From NCBI GenBank assembly GCA_028275705.1, contig JAPWUD010000012.1:1-46123 (forward strand): a DNA stretch of 46,123 nt, written 5' to 3'. A model generated the notes under the pieces. It did not search any database, had not been told where the DNA came from, and saw nothing but the letters and a program-made list of their open reading frames with translations. Positions 22,953 through 31,021 of the stretch are shown piece after piece (positions within the stretch are counted from its first letter, which is position 1; the number at the start of each line of letters is the position of its first letter). The translations under genes were made by a program, and so were the position numbers. Source of the stretch: Desulfurococcaceae archaeon (GTDB lineage: Archaea > Thermoproteota > Thermoprotei_A > Sulfolobales > Desulfurococcaceae).

Positions 22953-23138
22953 TTATCCGCATATTGGGTATTCATCTGGAACTTTTACTCTAAAGTACCT
23001 TCCAGACTCTGGGTCTTGGAAAAGACCTATTTTAACACCTTTCCTTCCAGCTGGAGCTAGTTGCCAAACCTTAATGGGAATTAACTCTAGTTCCTTACCA
23101 CTAGGTGTTTTAACTTTAACTTTATCGGTACATGGCAT
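22953..23138 (-). CDS. creN7: Cren7 chromatin protein
   Basis: 61-residue crenarchaeal chromatin protein. It matches Cren7 nearly end to end: [19 protein letters not shown], the central [17 protein letters not shown] loop and [12 protein letters not shown]. Cren7 is an SH3-like DNA-bending protein found across Crenarchaeota. The ATG at 23138 follows a GGTGGTG site, and ATTTAAG at 23175-23182 is a TATA candidate. A Cys at position 3 and one at 60 are unusual compared with the Sulfolobus protein and might form a disulfide. Confidence 0.95.
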   Translation of the reverse strand: MPCTDKVKVKTPSGKELELIPIKVWQLAPAGRKGVKIGLFQDPESGRYFRVKVPDEYPICG

Positions 23139-23577
23139 GCCACACCACCAAATACTAATAATAGTGTAATTGACTTAAATATCTTTTTCCGAGATATATG
23201 GAGGATTAAGAATCTCTATAAAAATGAAAATTCACTTTAGAGAAGCTCTTTGAGGCAAAAAACAATTTAACATAGTAAAAAGAATTCAATCAGCACTCGA
23301 CTTGCCGTAAAACCCTTTAAAGGCGAGAATTTCACTCGTAAATTCTACTTCTATGCATTGATTCCCAGAGAAATCATAAGCGCGCATGACCCACAAAGAT
23401 CAGCTACCCCAGGGTTTGCACTCATCTAGTATCAACCGGCAAGACTCTCATCATCTAATTTAATTAAAACGTTTATTGCTTAAAAAACACTAGAGGAGGG
23501 AATTTATGTGGAGTGAGCTCCACCCCGCCTTAAAGAGCGGGGCTTTCAGTTGTAAAAACTGTAGTTGATGAGCGTTT
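23139..23577. other. 439-base spacer: cren7 promoter, relic-like frame, IS-end motif
   Basis: Beyond the cren7 promoter (23175-23182), a plus-strand frame is open for 52 codons (23271-23426, TAG at 23427-23429) without any start codon at its head; its middle reads GENFTRKFYFYALIPRE. I do not recognise a family. Downstream, 23508-23554 carries the hairpin-hairpin-tail motif described separately. The remainder is AT-rich with no support for a gene. Confidence 0.35.
23508..23554 (+). repeat. IS200/IS605 (TnpB) right-end-like motif, copy A
   Basis: Two consecutive hairpins are followed by a fixed tail. GTGGAG-tgag-CTCCAC (23508-23523) leads into CCCCGC-N8-GCGGGG (23523-23542), then CTTTCAGTTGTA (23543-23554). 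A related copy in the same orientation is at 25817-25863. GC-rich hairpin plus GCTTTCAGTTGT tails are typical of the right ends of archaeal TnpB-encoding elements, where the guide (omega/reRNA) scaffold ends. No tnpB gene is present here, so this is a solo end or a relic. It ends 24 bases before the stop of cdvC. The transposon origin is inference from motif memory. Confidence 0.55.
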
Positions 23578-24753
23578 TTACTCCTCACTATATGTACCGT
23601 ACTGTTTATTCCACTCCTTATATACCTCTAGTAGCCTTGCGTCTATACTGGGTTTATGCTTTGAAATTACTTCTATGAAGTCCTCTGTCTTGATCTTCCT
23701 GTTCCCAGGTGAGATACCCTTCTCATTTATTTCCTCAACGATGTTGTTTTGCACTTCTTTAACTATTGATACTATATCTGATGAGCTATAGCCCTCCGTT
23801 AAATCTGCTAGTTTATCGTAGTCTATTTGCTCCAATACAAATTTCTCAGCTAGTTTCTTCGTGTAGTGTTCAAATAACTGTTTACGCACCTCCTTATTTG
23901 GCGGTGGTACATAGATTCTCCTCTCAAATCTCCTTATGAAGCCAATGTCGAGGTTCCATGGTTTATTTGTTGCGCCAATAACGAATAATGGTATGTTAGC
24001 ATGTTCTTTACTCGTTAATCCATCCATTTCGATTAAAAACTGGTTTCTACCCCTCTTCTCACCGCCAACTTCAACGCTATATTGCTGGAATAGTGCATCA
24101 ACTTCATCAATGAAGATTATGACGGGTAAGCCTTTGAAAGCGTACTCCCTCCCAATAGTGAACAGTGCTTTAACATTTTTCTCAGTGTCGCCAAGCCACT
24201 TACTCACAACTGTCGCTGGACTAACATTTATTAAAACAGCCTTGACTTCATTTGCTAATGCAATGGTAATCTCTGTTTTACCACACCCTGGAGGACCAAA
24301 TAAAAGTATCCCCTTAGGCCAGCCCAGGGGATATAGAGATGGATCCTTCACAGGATATATAACAGTTCGTTTCAAAGCCCGCTTAACACTCTCTAAGTCA
24401 ACTAGGTCTTCAAACGTCTTTTTAGACCTCTGCTCCGGGGTTAGTACTTCGAATGCACTCGGATCCACGTGTCCCCCCGGGCTTACAGGGCTATTACTAC
24501 CCGTGGATAAGTCTTCTCTAGGCTTCTCCGCCATGATCTTTTCTAAATACGTTATTCTCTGCTTATACTTACCTATTAACTCCTTGTAGAAGTCTGCTAG
24601 TGGTGCATCTGGATATAGCATGAGGTATTTAGTAAGAAAATCAACAGCGATTTTATAATATTTAACTGCAGTCTCGTAGTCTCCTGCTTTATCAGCGGAT
24701 ATAGCTTTCTGCGCATACTCAACTGCTCTGTCAGCTAGTTGATACATGCTCAC
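23578..24753 (-). CDS. cdvC: CdvC: Vps4-like AAA ATPase of the ESCRT division system
   Basis: 391-residue Vps4 homologue that remodels ESCRT-III polymers in archaeal cell division. Residues 1-75 form a helical MIT domain (ADRAVEYAQKAISADKAGDYETAV). A linker follows, then the AAA core: Walker A GPPGCGKT (153-160), Walker B IIFIDEVDAL (212-221), the second region of homology GATNKPWNLDIGFIRRFERRI with its arginine fingers, and a C-terminal helical domain. The GTG start at 24753 follows GGGGTG; an ATG lies two codons later. It is 35 bases downstream of cdvB, forming a two-gene operon. Confidence 0.95.
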   Translation of the reverse strand: MSMYQLADRAVEYAQKAISADKAGDYETAVKYYKIAVDFLTKYLMLYPDAPLADFYKELIGKYKQRITYLEKIMAEKPREDLSTGSNSPVSPGGHVDPSAFEVLTPEQRSKKTFEDLVDLESVKRALKRTVIYPVKDPSLYPLGWPKGILLFGPPGCGKTEITIALANEVKAVLINVSPATVVSKWLGDTEKNVKALFTIGREYAFKGLPVIIFIDEVDALFQQYSVEVGGEKRGRNQFLIEMDGLTSKEHANIPLFVIGATNKPWNLDIGFIRRFERRIYVPPPNKEVRKQLFEHYTKKLAEKFVLEQIDYDKLADLTEGYSSSDIVSIVKEVQNNIVEEINEKGISPGNRKIKTEDFIEVISKHKPSIDARLLEVYKEWNKQYGTYSEE

Positions 24754-24788
24754 ATCAACACCCCGGCTTTGACGCTATTGTTTATTTC

Positions 24789-25736
24789 TTACTGCTTCCT
24801 CCTAATCTTGATCAAATTCTTCGACTCCAGCGAGTTGAGGGCTTCGAGTATAAGCTTCTTTGAAACACCATACTTTGCTTCAAACACCCTTAGATCTAGT
24901 ACACCACTATTTATCTTCAACTCCTGGAGAACCCAGTCCTCGACAATGTGTAATGGTATATTAGCGTAAACAACCGCTTGAGAATCCCTCCCTGCCCCTT
25001 CAGTAGTGGATGTCGTAGTTGCTATGGCAGGGGCTTTTATAGAGTCCTCCCTTCTCGACTCTCCACTCGTTGATGCCTGCCTAGATTTGTTAATTACTTC
25101 ACTCTCCTCACGCGAGGATGGAGCAGTGCTCTCCTCTTTCTGCATTGTCCGTTGGGGTTTCTTAGATCTCAGCTGCTCCAATGTGTTTTCAGCAGAGCTA
25201 CTAGTTTTGTACTCAATGGACTGGCCTACGCGCTGCTCCTCCACGGTTTTAGGAGTTAAACCAGGTATGTAAGGCGATGACATTGTTAGAATACTTGTAA
25301 CTTTCTGCTCTAATACCTTGATGTTGTTTAGTAATTGTGGGTTAATCTGCTCTATTACTGGTTCAACCGCTTTTAACTCCTCCACTATTGCTGGAAGCTC
25401 CTTGAGTGGCTCTTCAACGTAGAAGAGCGTCTCCAACCTATACTTTACCCTTGCTAGGTCATATAGTGCCTTATTAATTACGGACATGTAGCCATGAATA
25501 TTCTTAATCTCCTCTTCTAGGATTCTCCGCATCTCCTGGTCATCACTATACATATTTGCTCTTCTCTTATGCTCATCAATAGCTACTTCGAGGCTCTTCT
25601 TAGAAGATTCAAGAGCTCTCATCATTCTATCCAGTATGCCGAGAGACTGCGTAATCTCACGCTTCATTGGATCCTTAGGTTTAAATATTGATGAAAACCA
25701 CCCAGTCAACCCCGTGCTACTAGTTGTAACGGGCAT
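24789..25736 (-). CDS. cdvB: CdvB: ESCRT-III division protein with winged-helix tail
   Basis: 315-residue ESCRT-III protein. Residues 20-165 form the Snf7-like helical core (basic helix 1 with LGILDRMMRALESSKKSLE, then long helices). Residues 165-250 are a low-complexity Ser/Thr/Glu-rich linker. The last 60 residues are a winged helix (IPLHIVEDWVLQELKINSGVLDL...), which in Sulfolobus CdvB contacts CdvA. A clear proline-rich MIM2 motif for binding CdvC is not obvious in the linker. cdvA is not adjacent: upstream lie a repeat and an unrelated CoA-transferase gene. The ATG at 25736 follows a possible TATA (CTTAAAAGC, about 25783-25791). Confidence 0.9.
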   Translation of the reverse strand: MPVTTSSTGLTGWFSSIFKPKDPMKREITQSLGILDRMMRALESSKKSLEVAIDEHKRRANMYSDDQEMRRILEEEIKNIHGYMSVINKALYDLARVKYRLETLFYVEEPLKELPAIVEELKAVEPVIEQINPQLLNNIKVLEQKVTSILTMSSPYIPGLTPKTVEEQRVGQSIEYKTSSSAENTLEQLRSKKPQRTMQKEESTAPSSREESEVINKSRQASTSGESRREDSIKAPAIATTTSTTEGAGRDSQAVVYANIPLHIVEDWVLQELKINSGVLDLRVFEAKYGVSKKLILEALNSLESKNLIKIRRKQ

Positions 25737-25816
25737 AGTGTCCCCTTTACCATTAATCCGAGTAGTTTATCGGCTGATAAGAGCTTTTAAGGAGGGGTTT
25801 CAGTATTACCGCTGAA

Positions 25817-25863
25817 AGGAGCCGGCCTCCTCCCCGCCTTGAAAAGCGAAGCTTTCAGTTGTA
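25817..25863 (+). repeat. IS200/IS605 (TnpB) right-end-like motif, copy B (degraded)
   Basis: This copy has the same layout as the one at 23508-23554: a first hairpin AGGAG-ccggc-CTCCT (25817-25831), then CCCCGCCTTGAAAAGCGAA, where three changes break the second stem, then GCTTTCAGTTGTA (25851-25863). From CCCCGCC to the tail only three or four bases differ from copy A. The orientation is the same. It lies between the cdvB promoter region and the TATA box of the CoA-transferase gene. Confidence 0.5.
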
Positions 25864-25927
25864 TGTAATTGTCTTGATTAGAATTATATAGAGGCTTCTT
25901 TCTGAATATAATGTATTGGTGTAGTAT

Positions 25928-27106
25928 TTGCTACTACGTGGCTTGAAAATACTTGACCTCAGCCACACTCTTGCGGGGCCAATAGCGACAATGATAATGG
26001 CAGACCTAGGAGCAGATGTAGTTAAAGTCGAGTCGCCTAGTGGTGATGAGACGAGGTCTTGGGCTCCATTCGTAAATGGGGAGAGTGCATACTATATGTC
26101 GATCAACCGCGGTAAGAGAAGCATAGTTGTAAACTTGAAAAACGAAAAGGGCAGGGAGATAGTGTATAAATTGGCTGGTAGAAGCCACGTTGTAATCGAG
26201 AACTTTAAGCCTGGTACTGCTGAGAAGCTTGGAGTAGACTACAATAGTCTCTTGAAGGTGAACCCAGAGATCATATATGTGAGCATAAAGGGGTTTAGAC
26301 AGGGCAGTATATATGAGGAGAAAACAGCATATGACATCATAATCCAGGCAATGTCGGGTTTAATGCTTACAACGGGGGAGGAGGGTGGTCCACCGGTAAG
26401 AGTTAGCTTTGCACTCTTCGATGTCTTTACAGGCATGCTTGCAGTGATCTATACACTCTCAGCACTATACTCGGGGGTTAAACCAGTTAAAATAGATGTT
26501 CCAATGTATGATGTTGCTTTATTCTCAATGTGCTATGTTCCAATAATGTACTTAGCTACAGGGAGGAAGCCGAGGAGAATGGGCCATGCACACCCATCTA
26601 TGGCACCCTACCAAGCCTTCAAAGACTCTGAGGGAAAGTGGTTTATTGTGGCAGCAGCTAATGACAGGCTTTGGCGCTCCCTCTGCGAGGCCATTGGGAG
26701 AATGGATCTCGCTGATAATCCATTGTTTAAAACAAACGCTGATCGAGTTGCAAATAGAGAATTACTTGTCAAAACACTACAAGATATATTCTCCAAGAGT
26801 AGGAGAGAGTACTGGGTAAAACTACTTGAGGAGCGTGGAGTCCCTGCTTCACCAGTCTACGAAATAGATGAGGTTTTTAGAGACCCATACGTACAGACGA
26901 GTAATATAGTAATAGAGCTACCCCACCCCAAGCTGGGGAAGATACTGCAGTTAAATCAACCAGGAGTTATAAATAACAACAGATACTACAGTATGAGACA
27001 CCCACCTCTACTTGGAGAGCACACGGTTGAAGTCCTCAGAGAACTAGGCTATAGCGATGCAGAAATAAATAAACTTAAAGAAGAGGGGGTTGTATACTAT
27101 CCATGA
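25928..27106 (+). CDS. CaiB/BaiF family (type III) CoA-transferase
   Basis: 392-residue class III CoA-transferase. The N-terminal LKILDLSHTLAGPIATMIMADLGADVVKVE is the family signature. RGKRSIVVNLKNEKGREI follows, and the catalytic Asp is expected in ALFDVFTGMLAV (about residue 163). It moves CoA between carboxylic acids or racemises branched acyl-CoA; the substrate is not readable. It starts with TTG at 25928, with TTATATA at 25884-25890 as TATA candidate. Eleven bases separate it from a gamma-glutamyltransferase gene, suggesting a joint role in organic-acid or peptide catabolism. Confidence 0.88.
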   Translation: MLLRGLKILDLSHTLAGPIATMIMADLGADVVKVESPSGDETRSWAPFVNGESAYYMSINRGKRSIVVNLKNEKGREIVYKLAGRSHVVIENFKPGTAEKLGVDYNSLLKVNPEIIYVSIKGFRQGSIYEEKTAYDIIIQAMSGLMLTTGEEGGPPVRVSFALFDVFTGMLAVIYTLSALYSGVKPVKIDVPMYDVALFSMCYVPIMYLATGRKPRRMGHAHPSMAPYQAFKDSEGKWFIVAAANDRLWRSLCEAIGRMDLADNPLFKTNADRVANRELLVKTLQDIFSKSRREYWVKLLEERGVPASPVYEIDEVFRDPYVQTSNIVIELPHPKLGKILQLNQPGVINNNRYYSMRHPPLLGEHTVEVLRELGYSDAEINKLKEEGVVYYP

Positions 27107-27116
27107 GTGGTGAAAC

Positions 27117-28616
27117 ATGATTGGTAAACTAGCAGCGGGATCCAAGGGGGTAGTGTCGGATCATCAATTAGCAACACAAATAGGTCTCGAAGTATTGAGG
27201 AAAGGAGGGAATGCTTTTGACGCCGCAATAGCTATTAGTGCCGCGCTATCTGTAGTGCAACCCCACATGGGTGGACCCGGTGGAGACGGGTTTCTACTAG
27301 GCTTCATAGGAGACAGTGTAGTAGCCTACATGTCTCCAGGTAAATCCCCAAGTGGATTCAACCCCGAGGAATTCCTTGAGAAACAACCACTGAGAGGACC
27401 CCTCACCGTAACCATACCAGGATTAGTTGCCCTCTGGGGAGCTATCTACGATGAATATGGATCAATGCCTCTCGAGGAGTTACTAAGTCCAGCCATTAAA
27501 CTCGCCTACTATGGGTTTCCAGTGGGATCATCACTCGAAGAAGCAAGTATGGCTTACGAGAGCGAGCTATCAGGGTACAAGTGGTCTAAGTACTTTAAGG
27601 GACTGAAGCTTGGTGGTGTTTTCAAAAACCTAGATATGGCTAGAACACTTCGGCTTATTGCTTCGAGGGGTTTTGAGGAATTCTACTATGGTGAATTAGC
27701 AGAGACTATTGTGAGGGAGCTCCAGGATCAAGGCGTAGGCGTTGGATTAGATGATTTAATGGAACACGATGTTGTAAAGGCAGAGCCATTAAAACTCCAA
27801 ATTGGTGAGAAAACACTGTACGAGCTCCCACCAAATACACAGGGGGTTTCAACTCTACAGTTGATTAGTGCACTCTACGAGTTAGAACTAGAGAAGTTTG
27901 ATTTTAAGTCTACTCAGAGAATTAAAGAGTGGAGTAGGCCAATCCGAGATGTATACTTATTTAGAGACCTATACCTAGGAGACCCAGACTACATGGAGAT
28001 CAACGCACAGAACTACGTAAAGTACAGTGACGTGGTTAAAATAACCCAGCACGGAGAAGTATTAAAATCTAGGCTATCACAAGGCGACACAACCTTCTTC
28101 ATAGTCTCAGATGGCGAGTCATTGATTGGATTTATACAGAGCCTATTCTATGGATTCGGCTCTGGACTAGTAGCATGCGGATTCCCCATTCAAAATAGAG
28201 CAATTGGATTTGCGAAAAGAAAAGGGCTACCGAATAGCCCTGCACCGAGGAAACTACCACTAAATACTCTCTCAATACTAGGCGTGGATACTGGGGGAGA
28301 GAGATATATTATTGGGTGCGTAGGCGGGGATATGAGGCCGCAACTACACCTTAGAGTCTTCGAGAATATATTCATATATAACATGAGGATAGATAAAGCT
28401 GTTGGGGCCCCAAGATTCATCTACACTACTACCTATGATGGCCAAGAAGTACTCGTTGAAGAGCCCCTCTCAATTGGAGAGAACGCATCTATTGTAAAAG
28501 CAAACAGGGTTGAATATGGTGGTTTAAGAGGACATGTGCACGTCGCCGTGAAGAATAGGGATATAGTACTACTAGCATGCGATCCAAGGAGTGAGGGGAC
28601 TCCGCTAGCTATTTAA
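27117..28616 (+). CDS. Gamma-glutamyltransferase-like Ntn hydrolase
   Basis: 499-residue gamma-glutamyltranspeptidase homologue. The N-terminal GVVSDHQLATQIGLEVLRKGGNAFDAAIA and VVQPHMGGPGGDGFLLG motifs are typical. The autoprocessing and catalytic Thr is in GDTTFFIVSDGES (about residue 322). The small-subunit motif with paired residues YGFGSGLVACGF follows. Most bacterial forms carry a signal peptide and a longer large chain. Here none is seen and the protein starts at the conserved core, so it is probably cytoplasmic. Natural substrates in archaea, which mostly lack glutathione, are unclear. Confidence 0.87.
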   Translation: MIGKLAAGSKGVVSDHQLATQIGLEVLRKGGNAFDAAIAISAALSVVQPHMGGPGGDGFLLGFIGDSVVAYMSPGKSPSGFNPEEFLEKQPLRGPLTVTIPGLVALWGAIYDEYGSMPLEELLSPAIKLAYYGFPVGSSLEEASMAYESELSGYKWSKYFKGLKLGGVFKNLDMARTLRLIASRGFEEFYYGELAETIVRELQDQGVGVGLDDLMEHDVVKAEPLKLQIGEKTLYELPPNTQGVSTLQLISALYELELEKFDFKSTQRIKEWSRPIRDVYLFRDLYLGDPDYMEINAQNYVKYSDVVKITQHGEVLKSRLSQGDTTFFIVSDGESLIGFIQSLFYGFGSGLVACGFPIQNRAIGFAKRKGLPNSPAPRKLPLNTLSILGVDTGGERYIIGCVGGDMRPQLHLRVFENIFIYNMRIDKAVGAPRFIYTTTYDGQEVLVEEPLSIGENASIVKANRVEYGGLRGHVHVAVKNRDIVLLACDPRSEGTPLAI

Positions 28617-28631
28617 AAGAGTGTATTAATA

Positions 28632-28760
28632 ATGCTTAATCCACCGCTTTTACTACTCTTCCTCTACCCCTTCATAATATCCACAATAGCTTTAATCATA
28701 CTATTTTATAATAGAAAAACCCGCTCACAGAGGGGGAAAGAGCTCTCTAAACCTCTTTAA
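28632..28760 (+). CDS. Possible 42-residue single-pass membrane protein
   Basis: A short frame begins with ATG 15 bases after the gamma-glutamyltransferase stop and ends at TAA 28758-28760. Residues 3-25 are strongly hydrophobic (PPLLLLFLYPFIISTIALII), followed by a basic tail with Asn-Arg-Lys-Thr-Arg, the positive-inside pattern of a small membrane protein. No clear ribosome site precedes the ATG. It could be translated from the upstream message or be chance. Confidence 0.3.
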   Translation: MLNPPLLLLFLYPFIISTIALIILFYNRKTRSQRGKELSKPL

Positions 28761-28782
28761 GCTGGTTATCCTCTATGAAAAG

Positions 28783-29781
28783 CTATATCTTTGGGACTCC
28801 AGCATAAAATACTTCGCCACTCCACGTTACTTTAACTGCGAGGTTTCGTGAGACTAGATTGTCTAGTGCTATAACTCCTAGGTCGCCGTAGAGGAGTTTT
28901 ACTTCACTATATCTCAATGGGAATCTAATGAGTTGGTTATAGAGAACTCTTGCAGTATTTCTCCACGTGGCTACTGGGGGTTTAGAAAAGTACTCTACTA
29001 GGACTCTAAACCCTTCATTACTTAAATACTCTGAAATCCTCTCAACTTGGCTTCTAGACGGTTGTTTAACCCTAGATCCCCTGGTCGGTCTATCAATGGG
29101 TTTTAAAATAATCTCCTTTAACTCTAAGTGCTTCAAATGAACGAATAGTTCATCTAAGTATGCTGGACTTGGAAACAACTCATCGTGTAGTCTAAATACG
29201 TGTATTTCAAGCACTATTTTACCCTGTTTCTCGGCTTGAATAGACTTAATAGTCTCCAAGTAGCTTGATAAATTGAGTTCTTTTGGCCATCCAAATGCTT
29301 GCTTATCAACGACATACCATAGGAATGGGGTAATTACCACGTCTACGTAGTCGATTAACTGCTTGTAGGCGCTGCAAATAGGGTTATTTAAACCAATAGT
29401 GCACTCTCTATGAAGACTAACTAAACTAGTATGAATAAGTATTCTCCTCCCCACACCCAACTTAGCTAGTAGGGTTTTCAAAGCCAATATGAAGTCTCCG
29501 AGATTACCCAGCAACATGGGGTCTCCAAATCCCCATAACAGAAGTCCTTCAATTTCAATAGTCTCTGGAATAAGGGACTCGATATTGTCCAATACTTCGT
29601 TGATCGATACCAATAACCCCTCTTTAGGCAGGTATTTATCTTCATCAAGTACACCTGGCAGTGGACAAGTAATGCATTTTAATGGGCATTTCCTAGGTGG
29701 TAGAAGGGGGTCTACTAGTATTAAATTCCCATACACTGAACTAGGGTATAGACCATAAAAGTAGTCTATTTTAAAGTCCAA
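28783..29781 (-). CDS. Radical SAM family protein, function unknown
   Basis: 332 residues. The N-terminal PPRKCPLKCITCPLPG contains the C-x3-C-x2-C motif that binds the SAM [4Fe-4S] cluster (about Cys32, 36, 39). LLLWGFGDPMLLGNL (about 82-96) takes the place of the usual GGEP loop. The TIM-barrel part runs to about residue 260. The last ~65 residues look like a winged helix (YSEVKLLYGDLGVIALDNL). No auxiliary cluster motif is seen. It starts with TTG one base after the stop of the methyltransferase gene, behind GAGGTGGG. An RNA- or cofactor-modifying role would suit its neighbours, but the substrate is unknown. Confidence 0.78.
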   Translation of the reverse strand: MDFKIDYFYGLYPSSVYGNLILVDPLLPPRKCPLKCITCPLPGVLDEDKYLPKEGLLVSINEVLDNIESLIPETIEIEGLLLWGFGDPMLLGNLGDFILALKTLLAKLGVGRRILIHTSLVSLHRECTIGLNNPICSAYKQLIDYVDVVITPFLWYVVDKQAFGWPKELNLSSYLETIKSIQAEKQGKIVLEIHVFRLHDELFPSPAYLDELFVHLKHLELKEIILKPIDRPTRGSRVKQPSRSQVERISEYLSNEGFRVLVEYFSKPPVATWRNTARVLYNQLIRFPLRYSEVKLLYGDLGVIALDNLVSRNLAVKVTWSGEVFYAGVPKI

Positions 29782-29782
29782 G

Positions 29783-31009
29783 CTAGCCCACCTCTAAAAT
29801 AGCGAGAAAGAAGCCCTGCCCATTGACAACCTGTGGATGTATTCTATGTGCAATACTGGAGAATTTATATTTAGAATAGGCTCTACCAACATAGTGTGAC
29901 TCAAATACAAACCTAGCTTCTACTCTATCTTTATACTTCTCCATGATATAATCCAATACCTCTTCTCCCTCAGCTGGGTGTATACTGCAAGTCATGTAGT
30001 ATAGTAGACCACTATATCTAATAGTGTTTTCAAGTATCCTCTTTTGCACAATACTTAGCCTCCTCAGCGTTTTCTTTGACAGGTGGATCTTCACGGCTGG
30101 ATCGCTGTAGATTGCGCCACTATTACTACACGGTGCATCAATTAGAACAATTGGTTTAGTGAGATTGGGCTGTATTATTGATGCATCTGCATTTACTAAC
30201 AACACTCTCGGTGTTCTCCCAATATAGGTCTCTAGTAGCCTTCTCATAGTATATAAGCGATCTAAGCTTATATCAATCGCTAATACCCTACTAGGGGCAC
30301 TTTGAGAAACCACCTGTATTGTCTTAACCCCCGGTGCACTACACGCATCCACGAAGTCTCCTTGACTAAAAATCAACAGTCTCGTTGCTATATAGGAACT
30401 AATGTCCTGAGGTATAACCAAGCCCTTCTTAATACATGGATTTCCTCCTATTTTGTGAAATGGATCCTCCACGTAGACCATGTCTTTGAATTCACTGTGC
30501 ACACGTATCCTAACCCCTGATTTCTCCAAGCACTCTAATGCCTCTTCAATTGCTGCTTTCCAAGTATTTACCCTCAACCACCTCTTCCTCTCATTAAGAG
30601 ACCTCAGCATTTCCTCCAGTTCCACAGGCGGGATCAATCCATATAGGTCTCTTATAAACCATGAGGGGTACCCATACATAATTGATAGTTTCAATATAGG
30701 TGAGAGTGAAGAAGATAAATCCCTTGCCTCTCCAAGTACAGTGTCGATACTAAATCCCCTGGAGTAAAGGTAGTCTACAAACCCCGAGACCCTCCTAGTA
30801 AACCCATGATAACTTGCTAGAAACCTAATAGTATGGTAATAGATGAGTATCTTGTAGAGTAGTTTGTATAATTGCCTCGCTTCACGGGGGTTTACCCCAT
30901 ACTTTCTAACAATTAAACTAAACAATCTATCAAAGCTCATTTTCTTCTCTAAGAGACTATTTAGTAGGATGTTAGTATAGAATTTAGCCTTCTCGGGGTT
31001 AATACTCAA
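29783..31009 (-). CDS. NOL1/NOP2/Sun family RNA m5C methyltransferase
   Basis: 408-residue RNA cytosine-5 methyltransferase. The SAM-binding motif DACSAPGVKTIQ (about residues 190-201) and VLAIDISLDRLYTMRRLLE follow an N-terminal helical RNA-binding part. The two catalytic cysteines are in DAPCSNSGAIYSDP (motif IV) and YYMTCSIHPAEGEEV (motif VI). It methylates rRNA or tRNA. The N-terminal 120 residues resemble the NusB-like region of RsmB-type enzymes. It starts with TTG 12 bases after pheS and is probably on the same message. Confidence 0.92.
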   Translation of the reverse strand: MSINPEKAKFYTNILLNSLLEKKMSFDRLFSLIVRKYGVNPREARQLYKLLYKILIYYHTIRFLASYHGFTRRVSGFVDYLYSRGFSIDTVLGEARDLSSSLSPILKLSIMYGYPSWFIRDLYGLIPPVELEEMLRSLNERKRWLRVNTWKAAIEEALECLEKSGVRIRVHSEFKDMVYVEDPFHKIGGNPCIKKGLVIPQDISSYIATRLLIFSQGDFVDACSAPGVKTIQVVSQSAPSRVLAIDISLDRLYTMRRLLETYIGRTPRVLLVNADASIIQPNLTKPIVLIDAPCSNSGAIYSDPAVKIHLSKKTLRRLSIVQKRILENTIRYSGLLYYMTCSIHPAEGEEVLDYIMEKYKDRVEARFVFESHYVGRAYSKYKFSSIAHRIHPQVVNGQGFFLAILEVG

Positions 31010-31021
31010 ATCAAAAATACC

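Noticed and set aside
23508-25863. Intact IS200/IS605 or IS607 element
   Set aside because: Only end-like motifs are present; there is no tnpA, tnpB or serine recombinase gene in the window.
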